Source: CAYQOX01 sp964419335
Lineage (GTDB): Bacteria; Hinthialibacterota; Hinthialibacteria; Hinthialibacterales; Hinthialibacteraceae
Assembly (NCBI GenBank): GCA_964419335.1
Contig: CAYQOX010000022.1
Location: 6,991-70,990 of the forward strand
Reading direction: 5' to 3'
DNA length: 64,000 bases
Both the position numbers and the translations under genes were made by a program. Shown here in pieces: positions 42,004-50,334 of the stretch (within the stretch, counting starts at the first letter, position 1; every line of letters starts with the position of its first letter). The notes below the pieces were generated by a model that was given only the letters and a program-made list of their open reading frames with translations, was not told the DNA's origin and did not search any database.

Positions 42004-44670
42004 TTAGTGTTCATAGATGCCGCTTTGGCTTACTTTGGTATTTTCAAAACAGATTTCGTACCACAAAGAGGGTTGTTCTTCAGTGAGATCAATGATGATA
42101 CTTTGATTCTTCTTTTCGATTGGATCTGTGAGTTTCTCTTTACGATGTCCTCGTTCATCCAATGAATAAATTGTTATTGTAGAATGATTCATTGCTTCCA
42201 ATTCATTTTCATGAAGGTCGAAGGTCAACGTGAGGGGGATTGGTTCCACCATGGGGGGACCCGAACCCCATTGACGGCCTACGGAGTTATGTTCCTCGTT
42301 CCAAACCATGCCTTTGTTTTCGGCATAGCCTGTTGCGGTGAGCAGCCAAGAAGTTCCTTGTTGACTTTCTTTCATGAAAGATAGCAACACGTTAGCCCAG
42401 CCTTGTTTTGTTTCACCTACGGAGAGGGTTACGCCATGATGCAGGTCAATGGATTGATCAGGAGTCAATCCAATAAAGCCTTTGCTCCATGGGGAACGCA
42501 AGGTGAAGAAGCAGGCCTCTGGATTTTCCTTGTTCCAGAGAATTTCTTTTGTTTCAGATTCGAGTTTCCGACCCGAGCGGGGGATCTCGGGTTGTTGGCT
42601 TGGTTCGGGATTTTCTCCAAAGCGTAGCCGGGTGGGATAGGTATACAAAACCCGGGCAGGAATATCTGTGTCATCAAATGGATGGTACCAAGAACTGCCG
42701 TTGTGGTCTGTGAGCCGATCCAAGTAGTTCTTATAGCTTACCGTTTCGATGAATGGGGTTTTTCCGCTTTGTACATCACCTCGGAGGAAAAGGTTCGCGA
42801 CGAAGGGTAGCGTCAGCATTTTGGGAGTATGGCCGTAAATATCAAAGAAACTATTGATGGATTTATTCTCATAGTCTGTGCTATGGCTATAGGAATAGAG
42901 GAAGATGCCGTCCCAATCATGAAAAGCAGCATAAGAGGCGAGTAACGGAGCACCTTCTGAAGAGTAGGTATTCGGTGCGGGATGATTGTATTCCGAAACG
43001 ATGTAGGGATAACCTTCGATTTTTGATTTCATCAATTTTTCCAGCGTATGATCTTCTGCATTAAGAATGGAGAGATTGGGGACGTACCAATCTTCGGCAT
43101 CCCATGGGTTGTTGGGAAAGCGAGGATGCTGCCAATAGCCGTGGATGTCGATAACATCGTTCGCCAATTGGGAGAGAAAGGTTCCAAAACCCAATTGGGT
43201 ACCGACGACGAGAGATTGGGCGCCCAGTTCGTCTTGGATGTAGCGTTTCATTTCCTCGTAGTAGGCGGTTTCGCGGGTGACGATGAATTCAATCCAATCG
43301 CGTCTCGTTCCTTGGGAACGTTGGGCGAATTGTTCACGTGAGACCCATGCAATATTTTCTTTTTCGAGTGATTCATCCGGGTTTAAGCCTTGGGGACCCA
43401 TTTCGATGATGCTGGGGCGAGCGATAAACAAGTCCCCGGTTTCATCTGCGAGGTTGGATAATTGGAGTCTTGCGTTTTGATCTTCTTGATTAGGGGAAAA
43501 AGTGAATTCGTATTCTTTCCAACGGGGGAGAACTTCTACACTTTTTGATTGATCGAGGTTTTGCCACGGGCTATGATCCATCTTGATGCTGACACGAATG
43601 TCGCGGGTGGAATCTGATTTCAGCCAAAGTGTGACTTTATAAAGTCTGCCTTTTTTGAAATGAAGATTGGGGTAAAAAGTTTGAATATGCCAGGATTCTC
43701 GCCCTATTTTTTCTGTGGTGATTTTTAAAGCGGGTTCGTTTTCGGGGCCTTGCTCGACGATTTCTTTGGTTCCTGCGGCTTCTTCAATTTCTTGAAAGAC
43801 CCATCGGTTTAAATTCGAAGCGAGCATTTCTTCGTCAGAGCCTTCAAACTTGGGTGTCCATGCTTCTTGTAATTGTTGGTCAGAATCATATTGATCTTGT
43901 AAGAACAGGTTCCAATCGTTTTGTAGTGGTTCATGGTAGAGGGAAGGGAGATCATCCAATTCGTAACTACTCCATTTATTCGCTAAACCACTTTCGTTAT
44001 TAATTTCAATCAGGGCAATACAAGGTTCATCGGCATAACGGGTTTTGGTGTAGGGATTATAATGTAGTAAGAGATCACGGGCATAATTTTTTTGGAGATC
44101 AATCAGACGTGGAAAATAGTGATCGGGTCCTTTATCATAGGTAGGGAGTCGATCGGGATAGAGGATCTCATCGGCCGAAACCGTTTCCCGTCCCACTTTT
44201 AGATTGATATCGGAATAGATACCGTGTTGTTTTAGCTGGTAAATAAAATAATCAAGTCGGTCCAGGTTTTCTTCATCCAGTTCTTGTTTCTCTGGAGTTC
44301 CTGATTTCCATAGACCACGTGGGGCGCGGGCGGTATCCATATGATGATGACGCACACAATTTACACCATATTTAGCTAAGCGGGCGGCTACGTGTTCTGC
44401 TTGTTGGTGAGAAGGGAAATTGCCATTGAATGACATATTCACGCCTAAAATACGAAAACGCTTTCCTCTTCCATCTACGAAGTGACCTTCTTCGACTTGA
44501 ATGAAACCGTGTTTCCCTGCGGGTTTATCCAGGAGATGGCTTACGTTGGTAATGCTGGGCGAGGCATCATCCCAAGGCAAGGGAAAAGGGATTAATTCGG
44601 TGCTTGAAGTAAAAAGAGGGTTTACTATCATGATGAGGCTGAACGTTAGAGAAAAGGAAAATGATTTCAT
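42004..44670 (-). CDS. Secreted GH-A clan (cellulase-like) protein with carbohydrate-binding module
   Basis: The 888-residue protein has a signal peptide (MKSFSFSLTFSLIMIVNPLFTSS). A TIM-barrel of the GH-A clan follows, with YGVNCVRHHHMDT near residue 104, ALIEINNES (predicted acid/base Glu, near residue 220) and later YIVSEYNHP (predicted nucleophile Glu). Residues about 300-420 form an inserted jelly-roll similar to CBM4/9 (WHIQTFYPNLHFKKGRLYKVTLWLK). The C-terminal 200 residues are beta-rich. It should hydrolyse a beta-linked glycan outside the cell. It is not in an operon: divergent from hsp20, and its stop lies 7 bases from the DUF4175-like gene end. Confidence 0.82.
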   Translation of the reverse strand: MKSFSFSLTFSLIMIVNPLFTSSTELIPFPLPWDDASPSITNVSHLLDKPAGKHGFIQVEEGHFVDGRGKRFRILGVNMSFNGNFPSHQQAEHVAARLAKYGVNCVRHHHMDTARAPRGLWKSGTPEKQELDEENLDRLDYFIYQLKQHGIYSDINLKVGRETVSADEILYPDRLPTYDKGPDHYFPRLIDLQKNYARDLLLHYNPYTKTRYADEPCIALIEINNESGLANKWSSYELDDLPSLYHEPLQNDWNLFLQDQYDSDQQLQEAWTPKFEGSDEEMLASNLNRWVFQEIEEAAGTKEIVEQGPENEPALKITTEKIGRESWHIQTFYPNLHFKKGRLYKVTLWLKSDSTRDIRVSIKMDHSPWQNLDQSKSVEVLPRWKEYEFTFSPNQEDQNARLQLSNLADETGDLFIARPSIIEMGPQGLNPDESLEKENIAWVSREQFAQRSQGTRRDWIEFIVTRETAYYEEMKRYIQDELGAQSLVVGTQLGFGTFLSQLANDVIDIHGYWQHPRFPNNPWDAEDWYVPNLSILNAEDHTLEKLMKSKIEGYPYIVSEYNHPAPNTYSSEGAPLLASYAAFHDWDGIFLYSYSHSTDYENKSINSFFDIYGHTPKMLTLPFVANLFLRGDVQSGKTPFIETVSYKNYLDRLTDHNGSSWYHPFDDTDIPARVLYTYPTRLRFGENPEPSQQPEIPRSGRKLESETKEILWNKENPEACFFTLRSPWSKGFIGLTPDQSIDLHHGVTLSVGETKQGWANVLLSFMKESQQGTSWLLTATGYAENKGMVWNEEHNSVGRQWGSGPPMVEPIPLTLTFDLHENELEAMNHSTITIYSLDERGHRKEKLTDPIEKKNQSIIIDLTEEQPSLWYEICFENTKVSQSGIYEH

Positions 44671-44812
44671 CGATGTATTCTCCCAACCTGTAGATTTTGT
44701 TTAATTTAAGCATGAATGGGGCGAGAAGGGAATTGTTATGAAGCCATTGCCGATTGCGGGTATACTCGCTAGCTTTAATCACATGATCCCGAATGAAGTG
44801 GGGTAATGATCC

Positions 44813-45235
44813 ATGGTTCGTATGATTCGAAAATCAAAACAATCGTTATTTGTAACCGAAGAGCGTATGGGGCAATCCAAGAGTGTGTTTGAGTTCCAAT
44901 ATTATGATGATCAAGAAATCTCACATACGTGGAATCCGAATATGGATATTTTTGAAACGGAAGAAGATTTGGTGATATTGGTTGAAGCCGCAGGGTTGGA
45001 TGAAGAGTCGGTGCAACTTCATGCAGTGGATAGGCGGCTTATACTTAGTGGAGAGCGCAAACTGCAAACCGATGAGTCTATCATTCAATATCACCAATTA
45101 GAAATCCAGTTCATGCCATTTCAAAAAACCATCATTTTACCGAATGCTATTGATGTGAGTAAGATTCAGGCGGAATACCATAATGGAATGTTAAAGATCT
45201 GTGTACGCAAGCATGATTTGAAAGGGAGAGAGTAA
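44813..45235 (+). CDS. Hsp20 family small heat-shock protein
   Basis: The 140-residue protein consists mainly of an alpha-crystallin domain, from NMDIFETEEDLVILVEAAGLDEESVQLHAVDRRLILSGER to FQKTIILPNAIDVSKIQAEYHNGMLKI. The GxL-type end (NGMLKICV) is present; the I-x-I C-terminal anchor is not obvious. It is an ATP-independent holdase for unfolding proteins. Its TAA overlaps the ATG of lon (TAATG), which couples holdase and protease synthesis. Confidence 0.93.
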   Translation: MVRMIRKSKQSLFVTEERMGQSKSVFEFQYYDDQEISHTWNPNMDIFETEEDLVILVEAAGLDEESVQLHAVDRRLILSGERKLQTDESIIQYHQLEIQFMPFQKTIILPNAIDVSKIQAEYHNGMLKICVRKHDLKGRE

Positions 45236-47649
45236 TGAGTCAAGTGATGCAAGAGAAAACGGATGATGTTCAGATTCCTGAATGGCTGCCCGTTGTTCCT
45301 TTGAATAATGCCTTATTATTTCCCGGTGCTGCGGCGCCATTAGCGGTAACCAGTGAGGATGCGATTAATGCTATTGAATTGGCCGCAAAGAGCAACCGAC
45401 TGTTTGCGGCGGTGGCTATAAAAAAAGAACCTAAAAAATCTTCTCGTTCTTTTCAACATTTATATGAAGTAGGAACCGTGGCTCAAATTTTACGGATGAT
45501 GCGCGGGGCAGAAGAAATGACCCAGGTGGTCGTGCGTGGTGTGGTTAAAGTACGATTACTTTCCATTCGCCAACGTGAGGGATTGCCTTGGGCCAAGGTG
45601 GAAGTGATCGAAGAAGAGAAAGAATCTTCTAAGCAAATTGAAGCGGTGATGCATCAGGTAGCCGAGACGGCAGAAATGTTGATTCAAAGAGCCCCTATGA
45701 TACCGGATGAATTGCAGGGGTTGCCCTCTTCTTTACAAAATCCTCACCGGCTTTGTTATATGGTTCTTGGATTGACTCGAACCGATGTGCATCGAATGCA
45801 AGAAATTTATGAAGCCCCTTCTGCTGAACAAAAATTAAAAATGACATTAAAAGAGGTGGTGCGGGAATTAGAAATCATTAATTTGGGTGGAAAAATCCAA
45901 GAAGAGATTCAATCCAAGATCAGTAAAACGGAGCGCGAATATTACTTACGGGAGCAGCTTCAAGCGATTAAAAAGGAGCTAGGCGAGACTGAAGATGAAA
46001 AGGTTGAAATTGATGAACTACGCCAAACCATTCGTGAAAAAGACTTGCCCAAATCAGTAAAAGAAAAAGCGGAAAAGGAAATTACTCGTCTTGATCGTAT
46101 GAATCCTAATTCACCCGAGTACCCCATGGCTCGTAATTACATCGAATGGCTTACGGAATTTCCTTGGAAAGAAGCGACGCAGGATAAATTAGATATTAGA
46201 CAATCTGAAAAAATATTAAATGATGATCATTATGATCTAAAACAAATTAAGGACCGTATTTTAGAATATCTTGCTGTTCGAAAGATGAATCCTGAGATTA
46301 AAGGGCCGATTCTCTGTTTTGTTGGACCTCCCGGTGTGGGAAAGACTTCTTTAGGACAATCCATTGCGAAAGCGTTGGGAAGAAATTTTGTTCGTTTATC
46401 CCTTGGAGGAGTGCGTGATGAGGCCGAGATTCGAGGGCATCGACGTACGTATATTGGGGCTCTGCCGGGTACGATTGTTCAGCATATACGCCGTGCGGGG
46501 ACTATCAATCCTGTTTTTATGTTGGACGAGATAGATAAAGTGGGTGCTGATGTTCGCGGAGATCCTTCTTCGGCGTTGTTGGAAGTATTAGATCCCGAAC
46601 AAAACCATACTTTCCGCGATCATTATATGGAGTTAGATATCGATCTATCGCAAGTTGTATTTATAGCAACGGCGAACACTCCCGACCGGATTCAGCCAGC
46701 GCTGCGGGATCGGATGGAGGAACTTCGCCTTGCGGGGTATACGACCCAGGAAAAAGAGGAAATCGCCAAACGTTATCTGGTTCCTCGAGCGGTGCAAGAT
46801 AATGGATTGAATAAGACCGATGTCTCTTTTGGTAAAGGAGCGCTTCCATTTTTGATTCATGGGTATACGCGAGAAGCAGGGGTTCGGAATCTCGAGCGTG
46901 AAATCCATTCCATCTGCCGAAAGATCGCAGTACAAAAAGTAAAGAATAAGTGGAAAAAACACACGATTACGATCGATCGTATTCGTGATTATCTTGGCAG
47001 TGAACGGTATTTTGAGGAGGTGAAACGTCGTACCACGCGTCCGGGTGTGGCTACTGGGTTGGCTTGGACGGCGGTCGGAGGCGAGATTCTTTTTGTGGAA
47101 GCCCTTCCCACTCCTGGAGGAAAGGGGATTTTGCTGACAGGAAAACTTGGTGAGGTTATGAAAGAATCGGCTCGTGCGGCGGTTTCGTTGATTCGCTCTC
47201 GGACCGATAAGTTAGGGATCAATAAGGAATTTTTTACTGAGCATGAGCTTCACTTACACGTCCCTGCTGGCGCAGTACCTAAGGATGGACCCTCGGCAGG
47301 GATTACCATTGCCGTTGCTGTCGCATCCGCAGCCATGAATGTTCCCATTCGTAATGACTTGGCGATGACGGGAGAAATTACGTTATCGGGTCTCATTTTG
47401 CCTGTAGGTGGGATCAAAGAAAAAATTCTTGCCGCGCATCGGGCTGGGATTGAGTATGTCATTTTGCCTGCACGGAACGAAAAAGATTTAGATGAGGTGG
47501 ATTCATCAATCGTTAGGGATTTAAATTATACTTTTGTAGATAACATTGATCAGGTTTTGGAAGAGTGTTTAATGGATTCAAAACCGAAAGTCAAAAGAGC
47601 TTCTGCCAAAAGAAAAAAGACGAAAGCAAAGACGAAAGCAAAAAATTAA
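45235..47649 (+). CDS. lon: ATP-dependent protease Lon
   Basis: The 804-residue protein is a complete LonA. The N-terminal substrate domain (WLPVVPLNNALLFPGAAAPL) is followed by a coiled coil, the AAA+ module with GPPGVGKTSLGQS, and the protease domain with S687 in PKDGPSAG and K730 in GGIKEK as the Ser-Lys dyad. A Lys/Ala-rich tail of about 20 residues (KVKRASAKRKKTKAKTKAKN) is an extra, perhaps for DNA or polyphosphate binding. It degrades damaged and regulatory proteins. Coupled to hsp20 upstream; htrA follows 111 bases later. Confidence 0.97.
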   Translation: MSQVMQEKTDDVQIPEWLPVVPLNNALLFPGAAAPLAVTSEDAINAIELAAKSNRLFAAVAIKKEPKKSSRSFQHLYEVGTVAQILRMMRGAEEMTQVVVRGVVKVRLLSIRQREGLPWAKVEVIEEEKESSKQIEAVMHQVAETAEMLIQRAPMIPDELQGLPSSLQNPHRLCYMVLGLTRTDVHRMQEIYEAPSAEQKLKMTLKEVVRELEIINLGGKIQEEIQSKISKTEREYYLREQLQAIKKELGETEDEKVEIDELRQTIREKDLPKSVKEKAEKEITRLDRMNPNSPEYPMARNYIEWLTEFPWKEATQDKLDIRQSEKILNDDHYDLKQIKDRILEYLAVRKMNPEIKGPILCFVGPPGVGKTSLGQSIAKALGRNFVRLSLGGVRDEAEIRGHRRTYIGALPGTIVQHIRRAGTINPVFMLDEIDKVGADVRGDPSSALLEVLDPEQNHTFRDHYMELDIDLSQVVFIATANTPDRIQPALRDRMEELRLAGYTTQEKEEIAKRYLVPRAVQDNGLNKTDVSFGKGALPFLIHGYTREAGVRNLEREIHSICRKIAVQKVKNKWKKHTITIDRIRDYLGSERYFEEVKRRTTRPGVATGLAWTAVGGEILFVEALPTPGGKGILLTGKLGEVMKESARAAVSLIRSRTDKLGINKEFFTEHELHLHVPAGAVPKDGPSAGITIAVAVASAAMNVPIRNDLAMTGEITLSGLILPVGGIKEKILAAHRAGIEYVILPARNEKDLDEVDSSIVRDLNYTFVDNIDQVLEECLMDSKPKVKRASAKRKKTKAKTKAKN

Positions 47650-47760
47650 GAAACAGTCAGCTGATCATGCTATGATGAAGGTATTCAAGGTAGGTTGCAT
47701 ATTGATTGGCATGTGTTTCTAGGGTTAGATTTTGTGAAGGGAGAGTAGGAGGTTACTTGA

Positions 47761-49287
47761 ATGAAAATAAGAACGAGGTTTAGTCTCATTGTTGTGTCAT
47801 TGATGGCTTTAAGCGTGGCGATGCCTACGCATTCGCAAAAAGACGTTGAAAATCCCGCTAAGATTTTGGCGACCGCTTTTCGAAATGCGATTGAAGAAGT
47901 TCAGCCTGCCGTAGTGAGCATAAGCGCGGAAAAAGAAACCACCATTGAACAACCCAATGGGGAGGATATACCTGATTTGCCAGAAATATTTAAATATTTT
48001 TTCAAAGAAGATATGCTCCCCGATCCTATGGAACAATTTAAGCGCACATGGCAAGGTTCGGGAGTGATTATTTCTCCTGAAGGTGAAATTGTGACGAACG
48101 TGCATGTGGTTAAGGAAGCAGAAATATTAAGTGTTACCCTCGATAATGATGAAACTTATACCGCTAAAGTGAAGGCGATTGATGAAGAAACTGATATTGC
48201 CTTGATTCAACTTGAAGGGGAGGGGACTTTCCCCTATGCCACCTTGGGCGATTCGGAACAATTGCAAGTAGGAGACTGGGTATTGGCGATTGGTAATCCT
48301 TTTGGCTTGAGTCAATCTGTTAGTCAGGGGATTGTGAGTGCCAAAGGTCGGACGAGTACAGATGTTCCGATCGGTGGAAGTCGTTTCTCGATCAAGAATT
48401 ATATCCAAACCACAGCGGCCATTAACCCAGGAAATAGTGGTGGTCCGTTGATTAATTTGGAGGGTGAAATTGTTGGTATTAATAACGCGATTCAAACCTC
48501 GGGGGGGATCCCGGCTAATCTAGGGATTGGCTTTGCCATACCTTCCAGTTTGGCCAAAACGGTGATTGAAAGTTTGCAAGAATTCGGTCGTGTACGCCGG
48601 GGCTATATAGGGGTGGAGATGGAAAGCCTGCAAAATTCTGAGGCCGAAGATTGGTACAAACAAGAATATGGGGTTACCTATGGGGCTATTGTCAATAAGG
48701 TGCGACCTAAAACCCCTGCCGAGGAAGCGGGAATCAAAGAAGGCGACTTAATTATAGAATTTGATGGTAAAAAAATCCGGGATAGTGGAGCTTTGGTTCT
48801 TATGGTAACTCAGACCCCCGTTGGAACCCCTGTAAATCTTGTCGTTATGCGTGATGGAGAACGAAAGGTGATTGAACTTACACTGGCTGAACGTCCCGAT
48901 CCCTCAGAATTTTTGTCTCAATCTCCTCAACCTACTCCGATTTCCGATGAGGATTTGATCTCGCAACTTCTGGGAATGAAGATTGATACTTTGACCCCCG
49001 AATTGGCGGAAGAAAAAGGCTATGAGGATGAGTTAAAGGGTGTCATTGTAACTCAGGTTGCTCCAGGAGGTCCTGCAAGCGAGCGTGGGATTCAAGTGGA
49101 TGATGTGATTGATGATGTTAATAATAAACCGGTGACGAATGAAGAAGAATTTGAAGAAGTGTTACAGAATATTTATGATCAATTACGAGAAAATGGCAGT
49201 CAAGGCCGAGTCATATTATTGAGAGTACATCGTGCCGGAAGTCGTGCGTATCCCCGATTTGTTGCTCCAAAAATCCAATTGGATTAG
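47761..49287 (+). CDS. degP: HtrA/DegP-type periplasmic serine protease with two PDZ domains
   Basis: The 508-residue protein has a signal peptide (MKIRTRFSLIVVSLMALSVAMPTHS). The trypsin-like domain has the triad H115 (VTNVHVV), D145 (ETDIALIQL) and S226 (INPGNSGGPL). Two PDZ domains follow at about 285-375 and 405-495 (AGIKEGDLIIEFDGK; PASERGIQVDDVIDDVNNK). It degrades or chaperones misfolded envelope proteins. AGGAGGT lies well placed before the ATG. It could be read from the hsp20-lon transcript or on its own. Confidence 0.95.
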   Translation: MKIRTRFSLIVVSLMALSVAMPTHSQKDVENPAKILATAFRNAIEEVQPAVVSISAEKETTIEQPNGEDIPDLPEIFKYFFKEDMLPDPMEQFKRTWQGSGVIISPEGEIVTNVHVVKEAEILSVTLDNDETYTAKVKAIDEETDIALIQLEGEGTFPYATLGDSEQLQVGDWVLAIGNPFGLSQSVSQGIVSAKGRTSTDVPIGGSRFSIKNYIQTTAAINPGNSGGPLINLEGEIVGINNAIQTSGGIPANLGIGFAIPSSLAKTVIESLQEFGRVRRGYIGVEMESLQNSEAEDWYKQEYGVTYGAIVNKVRPKTPAEEAGIKEGDLIIEFDGKKIRDSGALVLMVTQTPVGTPVNLVVMRDGERKVIELTLAERPDPSEFLSQSPQPTPISDEDLISQLLGMKIDTLTPELAEEKGYEDELKGVIVTQVAPGGPASERGIQVDDVIDDVNNKPVTNEEEFEEVLQNIYDQLRENGSQGRVILLRVHRAGSRAYPRFVAPKIQLD

Positions 49288-49302
49288 AACAAGATTTATT
49301 AC

Positions 49303-49331
49303 TTGACACTCTTAGGCAGCCCGATTACGAT
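49303..49331 (+). promoter_or_regulatory. Sigma-70-type promoter of the tRNA gene
   Basis: A perfect TTGACA (49303-49308) and TACGAT (49326-49331) are separated by exactly 17 bases. The tRNA begins 11 bases after the -10 box, so transcription would start at or just before the mature 5' end. Confidence 0.85.
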
Positions 49332-49341
49332 TAAAAAAAGT

Positions 49342-49413
49342 GGTCCTATCGTCTAGGGGTTAGGACGCCAGGCTCTCATCTTGGAAACCGGGGTTCGAAT
49401 CCCCGTAGGACCA
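49342..49413 (+). tRNA. tRNA-Glu (anticodon CTC)
   Basis: The 72-nt sequence folds as a cloverleaf: acceptor GGTCCTA with TAGGACC, D arm GTCT/GGAC, anticodon stem CCAGG/CTTGG with loop CTCTCAT, and T arm CGGGG TTCGAAT CCCCG. Loop positions 34-36 are CTC, reading GAG. The discriminator base is A and the 3' CCA is not encoded. It lies alone between degP and the molybdenum oxidoreductase genes. Confidence 0.97.
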
Positions 49414-49485
49414 TTTCTTCTTTCCCTCATTTTTTCCTTCCGATATGATGTGGCAAATCTTCCAGTAATTGAAAAAACAATTAAG

Positions 49486-49509
49486 CAATATTAATGTTGA
49501 TTAATATTG
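49486..49509. promoter_or_regulatory. Inverted repeat upstream of the oxidoreductase operon
   Basis: CAATATTAA (49486-49494) and TTAATATTG (49501-49509) are perfect complements around a 6-nt loop. The site lies in the 280-base region between the tRNA and the paoA-like gene, which holds no other gene. It may be an operator; TTGTCA overlaps its right arm and GATAAT lies 19 bases on, a poor promoter match. Confidence 0.4.
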
Positions 49510-49694
49510 TCAATTTGACTAAACTCAAAACGATAATCTTTGGATCCATGTAAATTTTGGATTATTATTAATGTGTCCTCATCTTCGTCAATCACACCCA
49601 CTGTGTTATTACATCGAGATTATGGAATACGTTTCATCGTGGAAAAATCGAAGCCAAAGATGATACAAATTAAATTGTAGGAAAGGAGAGACCC

Positions 49695-50330
49695 ATGTCT
49701 GAAGAGAATGTGGGGAAACAGAACAAACGACGAGCTTTTTCTCGCCGCTTATTCATGAAGGGAGTAAGCACCAGTGTCATCACCGCTTCTGCGGTGACTT
49801 CTGGAGTGGCGGTCGAAAAAGAAGCGCAAGCCGAAGAAGATGCGAATGTATTGGGTCCTGATCAGGTCCCGCTGAAGCTCAACATAAATGGAGAAACATA
49901 CAATGTGAAAGCGGAACCGCGGGAAACATTGTTGGAAGTATTGCGAAATCGCTTGGATATAACAGGGCCGAAATTAATTTGTGATAGCGGCAATTGTGGT
50001 GGATGCACGGTGGATATCGATGGGAAGATCGTATACGCCTGTATGATGCTGGCAATGCAGGCGCAAGGAAAAAAGATAACCACGGTTGAAGGATTGGCTG
50101 AAGGTGAAAACCTTCATCCAGTGCAGGAAGCCTTTGTTGAAGCGGATGCTTTGCAGTGTGGTTATTGTACTCCAGGATTTGTTATGTCGATGGCGGCGGT
50201 ATATAAGGAGAATCCTGCGGCTTCGTTGGAGGAAGTCAAGGAAGGCATTTCAGGGAATCTATGCCGATGCGGGACATATACGCAAATCTTTGAAGCCGCG
50301 GAACTGGCTAAGAAGAAGATAGGAGGATAA
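49695..50330 (+). CDS. Tat-exported [2Fe-2S] subunit of a PaoABC-like aldehyde oxidoreductase
   Basis: The 211-residue protein has a Tat signal (SRRLFMKGVSTSVITASAV, from about residue 16) followed by a ferredoxin domain. Cluster ligands are C96, C101, C104 and C116, and the second [2Fe-2S] domain has C155, C158, C190 and C192 (QCGYCTPGF, NLCRCGTYTQI). It passes electrons from the molybdenum subunit to the FAD subunit. As in E. coli PaoA, only this subunit carries the signal, so the complex would be exported folded. GGAGAG precedes the ATG, and the next gene starts five bases after the stop. Confidence 0.93.
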   Translation: MSEENVGKQNKRRAFSRRLFMKGVSTSVITASAVTSGVAVEKEAQAEEDANVLGPDQVPLKLNINGETYNVKAEPRETLLEVLRNRLDITGPKLICDSGNCGGCTVDIDGKIVYACMMLAMQAQGKKITTVEGLAEGENLHPVQEAFVEADALQCGYCTPGFVMSMAAVYKENPAASLEEVKEGISGNLCRCGTYTQIFEAAELAKKKIGG

Positions 50331-50334
50331 GACC

